Of a stretch of 64,000 nucleotides of DNA, positions 8,752 to 17,152 are shown piece by piece. The number at the start of each line of letters is the position of its first letter. Position 1 is the first letter of the stretch. Source of the DNA: Pantoea coffeiphila (lineage in GTDB: Bacteria; Pseudomonadota; Gammaproteobacteria; Enterobacterales; Enterobacteriaceae); the NCBI RefSeq assembly GCF_016909495.1, contig NZ_JAFBFW010000001.1:496001-560000 (forward strand), given 5' to 3'. Both the position numbers and the translations under genes were made by a program. A model generated the notes under the pieces. It had not been told where the DNA came from. It made no database searches and saw only the letters and a program-made list of their open reading frames with translations.

Positions 8752-9421
8752 GCAGACGCCGAAGGGTAATGGCGCAGGCACCGGTGTGTGCATCTTCAAT
8801 ATGTTCGCGCATCAGGCCGACCGCCCGCTCCTGCTCACGGTTTTCAATCGCCTCCAGCAGTTCTGCGTGCTCGGCGTAGGTTTGTGCAATGCGCGTGTCA
8901 TATTCAAAATCCAGCCGCCGCATAATCCGTATCCGGTCGGTGATATTGCTGAGGATGGCCGTCAGCTCGCGGTTGCCCGCGGCCTCGGTCAGCGCGATAT
9001 GGAACTGTTCATCCATGGTGGCAATTTTCTCTCCCGCCTGCTCCTGCTGTTCTGGCGGAATGATCCACAGCGCCCGCAGCCTGGCCAGCACGCTGCGGTC
9101 TGTTTTTGCCGAGTCGGAGCTGCACAGGCGTGCCACCGTGTCGACCTCAATCAGGATACGCGTGGCATAGAGATCTTCGTAAACGTCGAAATCAATCGGG
9201 CAAACCTCCCAGCCGTTGCGAAAACAGCGACGGATCAGATCGTCGTTCTGCAGAGTCAGCAGCGCCTCGCGCACCGGCGTGCGCGAGCACCCAAGGCGGC
9301 TGGCGATATCCACTTCGGTGAAGCGGTCACCCGGCATCAGAATAAACTCGTAAATCTCCTGCCTGAGCTGGCGATAAACGCGGACAGAATGCGGAAGAAG
9401 CCTGGTCAGTTCTGATGCCAT
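8723..9421 (-). CDS. GntR-family regulator, FCD subfamily
   Basis: The 232-residue protein has a winged helix at about 10-75 with the recognition segment SRTPVREAL, and a C-terminal FCD ligand domain (about 95-215) with the expected acidic/histidine metal residues (MDEQFH, YAEHAELL, MREHIED). FCD members sense small organic acids or sugar acids. The gene follows the OxlT-like transporter by 37 bp on the same strand, so they are likely one operon, and the TGTATACA palindrome upstream of the transporter is the probable operator. Confidence 0.88.
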   Translation of the reverse strand: MASELTRLLPHSVRVYRQLRQEIYEFILMPGDRFTEVDIASRLGCSRTPVREALLTLQNDDLIRRCFRNGWEVCPIDFDVYEDLYATRILIEVDTVARLCSSDSAKTDRSVLARLRALWIIPPEQQEQAGEKIATMDEQFHIALTEAAGNRELTAILSNITDRIRIMRRLDFEYDTRIAQTYAEHAELLEAIENREQERAVGLMREHIEDAHTGACAITLRRLQKVRARNLP

Positions 9422-9458
9422 TTACCGAAATTCCTTACTCGTTAATCAATGCGTGAGA

Positions 9459-10721
9459 TTATTTCTGCGCGCGCATAAAGCGGGCGCGCCAGGGCTTGAG
9501 AATCCACAACGCCAGACCGGCGGTGATAAAGTCAAAGGTAATTGCGCAGCCAAATACCAGATGCCAGTTATGAGTATGCTGATACATCAGCGCCGCCAGC
9601 GGGCCGCCAAAAATTGAGCCGATACCCTGCGAAATATACAGCCAGCCATAGTTCGCTGAGGCGTTTTCACTGCCGAAGGTGTCGGTCAGTGTGGACGGGA
9701 ACAGCGAGAAGATCTCACCCCAGCCGAAGAAAACCACGCCGGAAAGCAGTACAAACAGCAGCGGATCTTCGCGGCAGGCCAGCCACAGCGTCATCGCCAC
9801 GCCTTCCAGCGCGAAGGCAATAAACATGGTGTTTTCGCGGCCGTAGCGGTCGGAGATAAAGCCAAACAGCGGGCGGGTCAGGCCGTTAGTGAAGCGGTCG
9901 ATGGTCAGCGCCAGCGGCAGCGCGGCCATACCGAAGATCACCGCTTTGCTGATGCCGAAGTCTTCGGCAAAAATCGCCATCTGCGAGGTCACCATTAGCC
10001 CTGAAGTCGACATCATGGTCATCATCAAAAACATCAGCCAGAACAGCGGCTGGCGCAGCATCTCCCCGGATTTAAACTGGCGCTGGCCCGACACCGGTGA
10101 CGGCGTTGTGCTGACCGGCATCATCGCGCTGGTTTCAGGCAGCCTCAACCCCTGGCTGGCGAGGAAACCGACGGCGGCGAAGATCAGGCCAAATATCGTC
10201 ATCGTCTGTTCCAGCCCGTAGCTGCCGAGAGAAATAGAGATCGGGAAGGTGGTAAAAATCGCCCCCATGCCGTAACCCGCCGCCACGGTTCCGGCGGCAA
10301 AACCGCGCTGCTGTGGGAACCACTTCATCACCAGCCCCACCACGCCGATGTAAACAATACCGGTGCCCAGCCCGCCAAGGCAGCCATACACCAGATACAG
10401 TGACGTCAGGCTGTCCACCCGGGCGGCGATCACCCAGCTGAAACCGGCCATCAGCGTACCGATGGAAATCAGCAGACGCGGACCAAAGCGTTCGACCAGG
10501 CGCCCCTGGAACGGAGAGAAAAAGGTTTGCAGGATAATCAGCAGCGAGAACGTGACCTGTAGTTCAGCCAGCCCGACTCCGAGTTTGGCAATCATCGGCT
10601 TGGTCAGCAGTGTCCAGACGTACTGCGGGCTGGAAATCGCCGCCATGCAAAGTAACCCAAGCAGGAGCTGTACCCACTTACTGTGTTTCGCTATTACCAC
10701 CGGTTCGCTTATCGAGGTCAT
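9459..10721 (-). CDS. OxlT-like MFS transporter
   Basis: The 420-residue protein has 12 predicted membrane spans and resembles the oxalate/formate antiporter branch of the MFS (SSPQYVWTLL near the start, FSPFQGRLVERFGPR between helices 2 and 3, ATVAAGYGMGAIF in the fifth). Such proteins exchange or import small carboxylates at the inner membrane. A GntR/FCD regulator follows 37 bp downstream and no catabolic enzyme sits beside the pair, so the substrate is open. I cannot tell oxalate from other organic acids by sequence. Confidence 0.83.
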   Translation of the reverse strand: MTSISEPVVIAKHSKWVQLLLGLLCMAAISSPQYVWTLLTKPMIAKLGVGLAELQVTFSLLIILQTFFSPFQGRLVERFGPRLLISIGTLMAGFSWVIAARVDSLTSLYLVYGCLGGLGTGIVYIGVVGLVMKWFPQQRGFAAGTVAAGYGMGAIFTTFPISISLGSYGLEQTMTIFGLIFAAVGFLASQGLRLPETSAMMPVSTTPSPVSGQRQFKSGEMLRQPLFWLMFLMMTMMSTSGLMVTSQMAIFAEDFGISKAVIFGMAALPLALTIDRFTNGLTRPLFGFISDRYGRENTMFIAFALEGVAMTLWLACREDPLLFVLLSGVVFFGWGEIFSLFPSTLTDTFGSENASANYGWLYISQGIGSIFGGPLAALMYQHTHNWHLVFGCAITFDFITAGLALWILKPWRARFMRAQK

Positions 10722-11192
10722 TGATATATCTCCAAAATTACGCTCTGTTATCCCGCCGTGGTCAGGCCACTGTTCTTACGGGCGCTTATTTGTTTCGCAC
10801 ACTTCCCAATCGATGCCTGTTAATGCCAAATCCCTGCTGTCTTCATCTGGATACACCGCTGTGTATACAGAGCGATAAAGCAGGAAGCGTGCCAGTTTTA
10901 AAAGATGATAAAAATCAGTAAGAAAGAGATTTCACCAAGGAATAAATGTGATGCAGTGCAAAAATTTGGTGCGCAATGATGGTGCGCATAAATCTTTCCC
11001 GCCTGAGAATGAATGCGTGCAATGTAGAAATGAGGCTGGATTAAGGCGTACACCATCGCTAAACCGTGAGGTGATTATTTCCGTTGTTCAAACAGATTCT
11101 CCATCCGGCACCCAGGGTGATGCCGCCCCGGCACAGCCTGCTGAAACTGTGTTAATCTGTGCCGAATAACGATCAGCGTGGACAGTGATGGG
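10722..11192. other. 471-bp intergenic region between divergent genes
   Basis: It holds the probable GntR operator at 10851-10869 and, on the + strand, the direct repeat GGTGCGCA at 10968 and 10981. A 73-codon frame at 10951-11169 has a distant AAGGA but no family resemblance and atypical composition; I do not call it a gene. No operator for the downstream LacI gene was recognised. Confidence 0.5.
10851..10869. promoter_or_regulatory. probable GntR/FCD operator
   Basis: ATACAC (10851-10856) and GTGTAT (10861-10866) are inverted around CGCT, and TGTATACA (10862-10869) is a perfect palindrome overlapping the right arm. TGTATACA cores are typical of FCD-type GntR operators. It lies 130-150 bp upstream of the OxlT-like start. 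Confidence 0.5.
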
Positions 11193-12173
11193 ATGTCGAT
11201 TCAGAAAATTGCGCGCCTTGCCGGTGTATCCGTAGCCACCGTTTCCCGCGTGTTAAATAACCAGGGTACGGTCAAACCGCAGAATCGCGAGCGCGTACTT
11301 AGCGCAATCAAAGAGAGTAATTACCAGCCCAACCTGCTCGCCCGCCAGCTGCGCACCGCGCGCAGCAATATGCTGCTGGTGATGGTGTCCAATATCAGCA
11401 ACCCGTTTTGTGCCGACGTGGTGAAAGGCATTGAGGCCGAAGCGGAAAGCAACGGCTATCGTATCCTGCTGTGCAACTCCGGTTCCGACGTTAAACGTTC
11501 GCAGTCCAGCCTGCAGCTGCTCTCCGGCAAGATGGTTGACGGCGTCATTACTATGGATGCCATCTCCGCCCTGCCGCAGCTCAGCACGCTGATTGCCGAT
11601 GCGCCCTGGGTGCAGTGTGCGGAGTATGATGAAGACTCGTCGGTATCCAGCGTTGGCATTGACGATTATCAGGCATCGCGCCATGTGGTCGGTCAGTTTA
11701 TTGCGGGCGGCCGCCGTAACGTGGCGATGATCAACCACGATTTAACCTACAAATATGCCCGCCAGCGCGAACAGGGCTATCGCGATATGCTGCACGAACA
11801 TCAGCTCGACGGCTTCCCGGTGGAATACGCAGAGGAATTGAGCTTTAACGCCGGAAAAGCAGCGATGCAGAACCTGCTGGCACAGCCAGTCAGGCCCGAT
11901 GCGGTATTCGCCATTTCCGATACGCTGGCCGCCGGGGCGATTCGCGCCATTGACGAGGCCGGGCTGCGCATCCCGCAGGATATTGCCGTGATTGGTTTTG
12001 ACGGCACCGAACTGGGCGAGATGACCTCCCCGCAGCTTTCCACCATCGAGCAGCCCTCGCATCAGATTGGCCGCCAGGCGGTCATGCTGCTGCTGAATAA
12101 GATTAACGATCCCGCCGGACCGCCGGAGCGATCGCGGCTGGCGTGGCGGTTTGTTCAGCGGCTTTCAAGTTAA
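11193..12173 (+). CDS. LacI-family transcriptional repressor
   Basis: The protein has the N-terminal LacI HTH and hinge (QKIARLAGVSVATVSRVLNN, then NLLARQLRT) and a periplasmic-binding-like sensor domain with the usual SNISNPF and VIGFDGTELGEM segments. Length is ~326 from the ATG at 11193; an in-frame GTG at 11178 is also possible and neither has a strong ribosome site. The VSVATVSR helix suits operators with a central CG, such as the GTAATCGATTAC pair at 5.1 kb, so it is a candidate repressor of the permease operon. ydcF follows 14 bp after the stop. Confidence 0.85.
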   Translation: MSIQKIARLAGVSVATVSRVLNNQGTVKPQNRERVLSAIKESNYQPNLLARQLRTARSNMLLVMVSNISNPFCADVVKGIEAEAESNGYRILLCNSGSDVKRSQSSLQLLSGKMVDGVITMDAISALPQLSTLIADAPWVQCAEYDEDSSVSSVGIDDYQASRHVVGQFIAGGRRNVAMINHDLTYKYARQREQGYRDMLHEHQLDGFPVEYAEELSFNAGKAAMQNLLAQPVRPDAVFAISDTLAAGAIRAIDEAGLRIPQDIAVIGFDGTELGEMTSPQLSTIEQPSHQIGRQAVMLLLNKINDPAGPPERSRLAWRFVQRLSS

Positions 12174-12187
12174 TCGGGGAAGTACCA

Positions 12188-12958
12188 ATGCAGAAAGATA
12201 ACCGCACTCACAGCGATATCAACCTTATCAGCGAGTGGCTTTCGTGGGATGAACTGCCGCTGGCGGGCCACTTTGATGCCGATCTGATCGTGCTCGCCGG
12301 GCATGCCGTAGTACCGGCGATCCTGGGCGTGTTGCAGCTGGCGGCCTCAACCGGCATTCCGCTACTGTTTACCGGCGGCGTGGGGCACTCTACGGTTTTA
12401 CTGAAGCAGGCGCTGGCTGAAAACGCGTTAACCCGAAACGCCACCTTCGACCAGCAGGGCGAAGCAGATATCTTTTTCGCCCTGGCCACCGAGTTCTTCG
12501 CTATTCCCCCTTCGCAGCTTTACGTTGAGAACCGCTCAGCAAACTGCGGGCAGAACGCGGATTTTACTCGCGATATGATTGCCGACCTGGGGCTGAAGGC
12601 GGAAAAAATTATCCTGTCGCAGGACCCGCTGATGCAGCGCCGCACGCGGGAAACGTTCGAATTTAGCTGGCAACAGCGAGAAATGAAGGCCGGGTTTATT
12701 AACTGGCCGGTCTTTGTCCCCCGCCTCGTCTCTGTTGCCGGTAGCACGTTAATTACCGGCGCGCAGAGCGCGGGGATTTGGGATGTCGAACGCTTTATTT
12801 CAATGGCGCTGGGCGAGATGCGTCGGCTGAATAATGATGCCAGCGGCTACGGGCCGAAAGGTGCCGGGTTTATCGGCCATGTTGCTATCCCGCAGGACGT
12901 CGCCGCGGCCTGGCAACGTATTACGCAAACGAAGCTGGGCGAACTGAGCAGAGCCTGA
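12188..12958 (+). CDS. ydcF: YdcF/SanA-type DUF218 protein
   Basis: The ~256-residue protein matches E. coli YdcF from memory: ADLIVLAGHAVVP, a GGVGHST segment, ENRSANCGQNADFTRDM and SQDPLMQRRTRETF, ending in SGYGPKGAGFIGHV. It is a cytosolic DUF218-domain protein; YdcF is reported to bind S-adenosylmethionine, but its role is not settled. The ATG at 12188 follows GGGGAAG; a longer frame from 12143 would overlap the LacI gene and is less likely. It probably shares the LacI transcript. Confidence 0.85.
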   Translation: MQKDNRTHSDINLISEWLSWDELPLAGHFDADLIVLAGHAVVPAILGVLQLAASTGIPLLFTGGVGHSTVLLKQALAENALTRNATFDQQGEADIFFALATEFFAIPPSQLYVENRSANCGQNADFTRDMIADLGLKAEKIILSQDPLMQRRTRETFEFSWQQREMKAGFINWPVFVPRLVSVAGSTLITGAQSAGIWDVERFISMALGEMRRLNNDASGYGPKGAGFIGHVAIPQDVAAAWQRITQTKLGELSRA

Positions 12959-13001
12959 ATCACGAATTTATCGCTGCGGCCAGTTGGGCACATCGTTCTT
13001 G

Positions 13002-13040
13002 AAACGGGAGTGCTGAACCACTGAACGGCACTCCCTGTTT
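13002..13040. terminator. probable bidirectional terminator
   Basis: GGGAGTGC (13006-13013) pairs with GCACTCCC (13028-13035), extended by AAAC/GTTT across a one-base bulge. It sits between the convergent ydcF and flavin reductase genes. Confidence 0.55.
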
Positions 13041-13056
13041 GTGAACCGCCCGCCAG

Positions 13057-13647
13057 TTAATTCCCTTCGCAGCCGTCCAGCACGTTCAGCGACTCACCCG
13101 TCGCGTAAAACTGCCCGCCTGCAACATAGTGCAGACTGCGCAGCGCCGGGTCGGCACGATCGAAATGCCAGTGCCCTTCGCTGAACACCCGGCTGTCGGC
13201 CTATGCACCGACCACTTCGCCGATAAACAGATCGTGGGCCTGTTGGTTATGCGGTTCGTTAATCAACCGGCAGGCCAGCCACGCCGAGCAGCCCGCGACA
13301 AACGGCAAATCGAAACCGTCAAACGAGAACAGCTCAACACCGCAGTTCGCCAGCTTATCGGGTTCGGTAAACAGACTGCGGGTGCCCACCGCGTGAGTCA
13401 GCGTTATCTGCGCCACGGTAGGAACCTGGATGACGAAGCTTTCACTTCCCTCGACCAGCTGCCGTGTTTTAGCAATCTTATCCAGTACCACCAGGATCTT
13501 GGCCGGTGAGAAATCCAACCCGGTGGCCCAGGCGGCGGCCATCACATCTTGTACGCCATCGTGACGGGCTGAAACCAGCACAGTCGGGCCATGGTTAATC
13601 AGGCGGTAGGCTTTTTCCAGCGCTACAGGGGCAATAAATTCGTTCAT
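13057..13647 (-). pseudogene. flavin reductase-like gene interrupted by an in-frame amber codon
   Basis: The frame starts at ATG 13645-13647 and encodes a flavin-reductase-like FMN-binding domain (ARHDGVQDVMAAAWATGLDF, AVGTRSLFTEPDKLANCGVE, CSAWLACRLI, HDLFIGEVVGA). It meets TAG at 13201-13203, then continues in the same frame with ADSRVFSEGHWHF, RSLHYVAGGQFYATGE and a natural TAA at 13057-13059, giving ~196 codons as expected for the family. The residue at the TAG is usually tryptophan in relatives (as I recall), so TGG to TAG is the simplest event. As it stands the product would lose ~48 residues. A sequencing error is possible. Confidence 0.8.
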
Positions 13648-13852
13648 AAATTTTCTCGATGAGCGTGATGTGACTAGGTAGAAACCAGAATAAACCATCC
13701 GGTAGCCGCCTGTCGTGCTGACGTATTCGGTGCAGCACGGCTGGATAAACAGAAACCGTTGCCGATTGAAACGAGATTCATTACGTCAGTGATTGTTTCA
13801 TCGCTGATCGGAAACTAGAATAGCTATCAGATACTTAACTTCAGGAACCGTT

Positions 13853-14641
13853 ATGCGAAATATTAAAATTCACTCGGCCGAGGGAATTGAGAAGGCGCGG
13901 ATCGCCGGAAACCTTGCGGCAAAAGTGCTGGCGATGATCGGTGAGCACGTTAAACCCGGTATCACTACCGAGCAAATCGATGATATCTGCCATGATTACA
14001 TTGTGAATACGCTCAAATGCATCCCGGCCAATATCGGCTATCACGGCTACACCAAAACCACCTGCACCTCGGTGAATCATGTGGTGTGTCACGGCATTCC
14101 GAACTCGAAAAAAGCGCTGCGCGATGGCGATATCGTCAATATTGACGTGGCGCTGATCTGCGACGGCTGGTACGGCGACACCAGCCGCATGTACTACGTT
14201 GGCACCCCGTCAATTCGCGCTAAACGTCTGGTGGAAGTCACCTATCAGTCAATGGTGGCCGGAATCAGGACCGTGCGCCCCGGCAGTACCCTGGGTGACA
14301 TTGGCGCAGCAATCCAGAAAGTCGCCGAAGGTGCGGGTTTCAGCGTGGTGCGCGAATACTGCGGCCACGGCATCGGTCAGATTTATCATGATGACCCGCA
14401 GATCCTCCACTACGGTATTGCGGGCCAGGGGCCGGAACTGAAGGCGGGCATGATTTTTACCATCGAACCGATGATTAATGCCGGTAAAGCGGCGGTCAGC
14501 GTGCTGGCCGATGAGTGGACGGTCGTGACGAAAGATCGCTCGCTGTCGGCACAGTGGGAGCACACCGTGGCGGTCACCGAAACCGGGTTTGATTTGCTGA
14601 CGCCGTGGCCAGACGGTACAGGTGAGTACGAAGCGATTTAA
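13853..14641 (+). CDS. map: type I methionine aminopeptidase (paralogue)
   Basis: The 262-residue protein removes N-terminal methionine from new proteins. All catalytic residues of the family are present: H80 (VCHGIP), D98 (NIDVAL), D109 (YGDTS), H172 (CGHGIG), E205 (TIEPM) and E236 (WEHTV), each one residue later than in E. coli Map. CAGGAAC precedes the ATG. The essential map gene normally lies next to rpsB, which is not here, so this is likely a second copy. A terminator follows. The paralogue's specific role is unknown. Confidence 0.88.
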   Translation: MRNIKIHSAEGIEKARIAGNLAAKVLAMIGEHVKPGITTEQIDDICHDYIVNTLKCIPANIGYHGYTKTTCTSVNHVVCHGIPNSKKALRDGDIVNIDVALICDGWYGDTSRMYYVGTPSIRAKRLVEVTYQSMVAGIRTVRPGSTLGDIGAAIQKVAEGAGFSVVREYCGHGIGQIYHDDPQILHYGIAGQGPELKAGMIFTIEPMINAGKAAVSVLADEWTVVTKDRSLSAQWEHTVAVTETGFDLLTPWPDGTGEYEAI

Positions 14642-14720
14642 CCTCGCTATTAATGAGATTTACTCATAACTGCTATGTGGGCTGCCGCCTCAATCTCTGC
14701 GGCTAAATGGCCTATTATTG

Positions 14721-14750
14721 TCGGGTATCCGTTAACGGATGCCCGATTTT
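14721..14750 (+). terminator. Rho-independent terminator after the map-like gene
   Basis: An 11-bp stem 14721-14731 / 14736-14746 (one T-G wobble), TTAA loop, then TTTT on the + strand. It is 80 bp after the stop. Confidence 0.8.
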
Positions 14751-14771
14751 CATTCGAGCAGAGGAATCGCC

Positions 14772-15167
14772 ATGATTGATATCATTAAAAACGGCAGCAA
14801 AGCCCCCGCAGCCGGACCCGCCGACTATTTCACCGGTTCAGTCACCATTAATGCCCCTTTCCAGGCGACCGAACCTGCTCGTGTAGGCGGCGCGACCGTG
14901 TCGTTTAGCGCCGGTGCACGCACCGCATGGCATACGCATCCACTTGGCCAGACGCTGATCGTCACCGCCGGTCAGGGTTGGGTGCAGGAGTGGGATAAGG
15001 AAGTTCAGCCGATCGCGACCGGTGATATCATCTGGATACGCCCCGGCGTTAAGCACTGGCACGGCGCATCGGCAGGCAGCGCAATGACCCATATCGCCAT
15101 TGCTGAAGCCGAAAACGGTAAAGTGGTGGACTGGCTGGAGCACGTCAGCGACGAACAGTATCCCTGA
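14772..15167 (+). CDS. cupin-domain protein
   Basis: The 131-residue protein is a single cupin barrel with the metal motif WHTHPLGQ (H54, H56) and the second motif PGVKHWHGAS (H95, H97). The family is like the carboxymuconolactone-neighbour cupins often annotated as cupin-domain or quercetin-dioxygenase-like proteins of unknown substrate. I chose the ATG at 14772, behind CAGAGGAATC, over one at 14739 that would overlap the terminator of the previous gene. Cytosolic, monocistronic. Confidence 0.8.
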   Translation: MIDIIKNGSKAPAAGPADYFTGSVTINAPFQATEPARVGGATVSFSAGARTAWHTHPLGQTLIVTAGQGWVQEWDKEVQPIATGDIIWIRPGVKHWHGASAGSAMTHIAIAEAENGKVVDWLEHVSDEQYP

Positions 15168-15360
15168 GTTATACACAGCGCCTGGATTCGGGCGCCATTT
15201 AACGGAGCATTTAATTATCGATCGGCGATCCCTGAAGAAGCGGTAAGCGCATAAAAGCGTCGTCGTCTACCGACCATGACCTCTGTAATCAGAGACATCT
15301 TATTTTTGAATCCACTTTCTGGTGCAAGAATATCCCTCGATCATCTTTTGCTATACATAT

Positions 15361-15396
15361 TAATAACGGCCAGCAATAATCCTCCTACCGTTATTA
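15361..15396. repeat. inverted repeat upstream of a lipoprotein gene
   Basis: TAATAACGG (15361-15369) and CCGTTATTA (15388-15396) are perfect 9-bp arms around 18 bp, ending 34 bp before the lipoprotein start. It could be an operator or a 5' leader hairpin. Confidence 0.45.
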
Positions 15397-15430
15397 TTCA
15401 CACCCTTATCAATATGACAGCGGAATAGTT

Positions 15431-15964
15431 ATGATAAAAAAAACCTTACTTGTGGGAATGTTTCTCACCACATTAACCGGATGTTCCGTGGCGACTTATA
15501 GCCACAAACTGCAGGACGTTGAATCCGGCGATCGCGTGGGAATAAGTTTTGATAACAGAAATCTCGACTATATGCGCGTATATCCGAATACTGCAGAGTG
15601 CATTAATCTTGACTCCCCAGATAATGGCTATACGAATAACGCGATTGGCTTCCAGACGAGGCTGAATAACAAGCTGCTTGGTTTCCCGGAGATCCCGGAA
15701 ACGTCAGTGATGCGGCGCGAGTTCTGGGTCAGCGCCAAAGGTAGTATCGCTATCCGTATGATTGCCGATAACGGCAGTTTCCATACGGTTTCGTTTAAGC
15801 CCAATCTGACTTCTTATTACTACGTGACCGGATCATATAAAACCGGCGAGGTGTTTGTTTATGAAGTCTATAAGACCGAAAAAGGATACTACGATAAAAA
15901 ACCGGTCACCGATTTACAGCTAAAAAACTGCGACGACGGTAGCTTCAGATTCCAGAAGTTTTAA
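15431..15964 (+). CDS. putative lipoprotein of unknown function
   Basis: The 177-residue protein begins MIKKTLLVGMFLTTLTGC, a short signal peptide with lipobox LTGC, so it should be lipidated and membrane-anchored. The mature part is beta-rich with paired cysteines and tyrosine-rich strands (SYYYVTGSYKTGEVFVYEVY). Its base composition is more AT-rich than the metabolic genes around it, a possible sign of transfer. It is convergent with a second lipoprotein gene of different sequence. I do not recognise a family. Confidence 0.72.
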   Translation: MIKKTLLVGMFLTTLTGCSVATYSHKLQDVESGDRVGISFDNRNLDYMRVYPNTAECINLDSPDNGYTNNAIGFQTRLNNKLLGFPEIPETSVMRREFWVSAKGSIAIRMIADNGSFHTVSFKPNLTSYYYVTGSYKTGEVFVYEVYKTEKGYYDKKPVTDLQLKNCDDGSFRFQKF

Positions 15965-16000
15965 CCCTCACCAGCGCGTCAGGTTTTAACAAGTGAGCGT

Positions 16001-16570
16001 TTAACCGGTGAGCTTTTCACCGGTGAACTTCCCGGCGTACCAGGCATCCAGTACCTGCAGTAGTTTCTCCGCCTGTTCAGTGGTAAAACCAAAGTAGCGC
16101 CCTCTGCCTTCAATATTCAGCATCAGCATCGGTATATCTTCCCTCGAGTGGATATAGTCGAAAACGTAAACCACATCGCTGTGTTCAAACAGGTAACCTA
16201 CGGCATTTCCCGCCTTGCGTTTGACGGTAACTCGCTTGCCGCCTGCGCTGTTCGCCTTCGACCAGATGATAAAGTCGCGGATGGGCTGCGTCTCTCTGTC
16301 ATAGTCGCCGCGAATAAAACCAAAATAGCTGGAATTTTGCGACGGGCTGAAATATTCAGCCAGCGCAATGCGATTGGTATCATCGGAAATTTTCAAATCG
16401 AAGGTGTAAGGTTCAGCGCAGGCGTTAAATCTGGTTTTAAACTCACAGGCGTGCAAATCATCCGCGCGATATATTTCGTAATAGCGACCGGTGGCGTATT
16501 TATGCATCGTAGAACAGGAAGACAGCGCCAGACAGGCGATTAATAACAGTGATTGATTAAATGGTTTCAT
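16001..16570 (-). CDS. putative lipoprotein of unknown function
   Basis: The 189-residue protein starts MKPFNQSLLLIACLALSSC with lipobox LSSC. I chose the ATG at 16570, which has CAGGGAAAG upstream; an in-frame extension to 16588 would spoil the signal peptide. The mature region has aromatic-rich strands and a basic segment (GKRVTVKRKAGNAVGYLF). The stop is 36 bp from that of the convergent lipoprotein gene. No family recognised. Confidence 0.72.
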   Translation of the reverse strand: MKPFNQSLLLIACLALSSCSTMHKYATGRYYEIYRADDLHACEFKTRFNACAEPYTFDLKISDDTNRIALAEYFSPSQNSSYFGFIRGDYDRETQPIRDFIIWSKANSAGGKRVTVKRKAGNAVGYLFEHSDVVYVFDYIHSREDIPMLMLNIEGRGRYFGFTTEQAEKLLQVLDAWYAGKFTGEKLTG

Positions 16571-16734
16571 TTTTCTTTCCCTGAACACTCTCCTTTGATA
16601 TTAACCAATAGTCTATTCAATCCATTTAAGAGCTGTCTGAAATAACAATCAGCAGGACAAAACCCAGGCTTCGGGATAAAATTATGCCGGTAACCACTTC
16701 ACCTTATCTCTTACCGACTGGAAGGCCCGCAACC

Positions 16735-17031
16735 ATGAGCACCCTGCCCGCTGTTAAAATTCAATACTGTTCCCAGTGTAACTGGATGCTGCGCGCCAGC
16801 TGGATGGCCCAGGAGCTGCTGCACACCTTCAGCACCGATTTGGCGTCCGTTACTCTGGTGCCGGGCACCGGTGGGATTTATGAGATTACCGTCAACGATG
16901 AGGTTATCTGGAACCGTAAAACCGATAATGGCTTCCCGGATGCCGCCGAGATTAAGCGTCGGCTGCGGGCTATCTGCTTCCCGGAACGCGATCTCGGCCA
17001 TATCGATCAGCACGCCAAACCTGCGGAATAA
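16735..17031 (+). CDS. SelT/SelW/SelH (Rdx) family thioredoxin-like protein
   Basis: The 98-residue protein has the family's N-terminal redox motif VKIQYCSQCNW (C12-x-x-C15, cysteine in place of the selenocysteine of eukaryotic SelW), a middle helix, LVPGTGGIYEI and a C-terminal VIWNRKTDNGFPDAAEIK. It is a small cytosolic thioredoxin-fold protein thought to act in thiol redox. The ATG at 16735 has GGAAGG upstream; an earlier ATG at 16684 is less likely. A strong terminator follows the stop by 17 bp. Confidence 0.85.
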   Translation: MSTLPAVKIQYCSQCNWMLRASWMAQELLHTFSTDLASVTLVPGTGGIYEITVNDEVIWNRKTDNGFPDAAEIKRRLRAICFPERDLGHIDQHAKPAE

Positions 17032-17048
17032 TACGTCGCTCAGGCGTT

Positions 17049-17077
17049 AAAGCCGGGTGGATAAATACCCGGCTTTT
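17049..17077 (+). terminator. Rho-independent terminator after the SelW-like gene
   Basis: A 10-bp stem, AAAGCCGGGT (17049-17058) with ACCCGGCTTT (17067-17076), followed by T. Confidence 0.82.
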
Positions 17078-17100
17078 AGAGGCGAGCCTGCGTCACAATT

Positions 17101-17146
17101 ACTGCCACTGCCACTGCCACTGCCACTGCCACTGCCACTGCCACTG
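17101..17146. repeat. hexanucleotide tandem repeat (ACTGCC)7
   Basis: Seven perfect copies of ACTGCC plus a partial ACTG. The array starts seven bases downstream of the minus-strand Sel1-repeat gene's stop and lies after the SelW-gene terminator. Arrays this regular are prone to slippage; as a multiple of three, length change would not shift a frame. Confidence 0.95.
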
Positions 17147-17152
17147 TTAATT

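Noticed and set aside
10981-10991. GGTGCGCATAA, the XerC half of a dif site
   Set aside because: The central region and XerD half (TTATGTTAAAT) are absent, so it cannot be dif.
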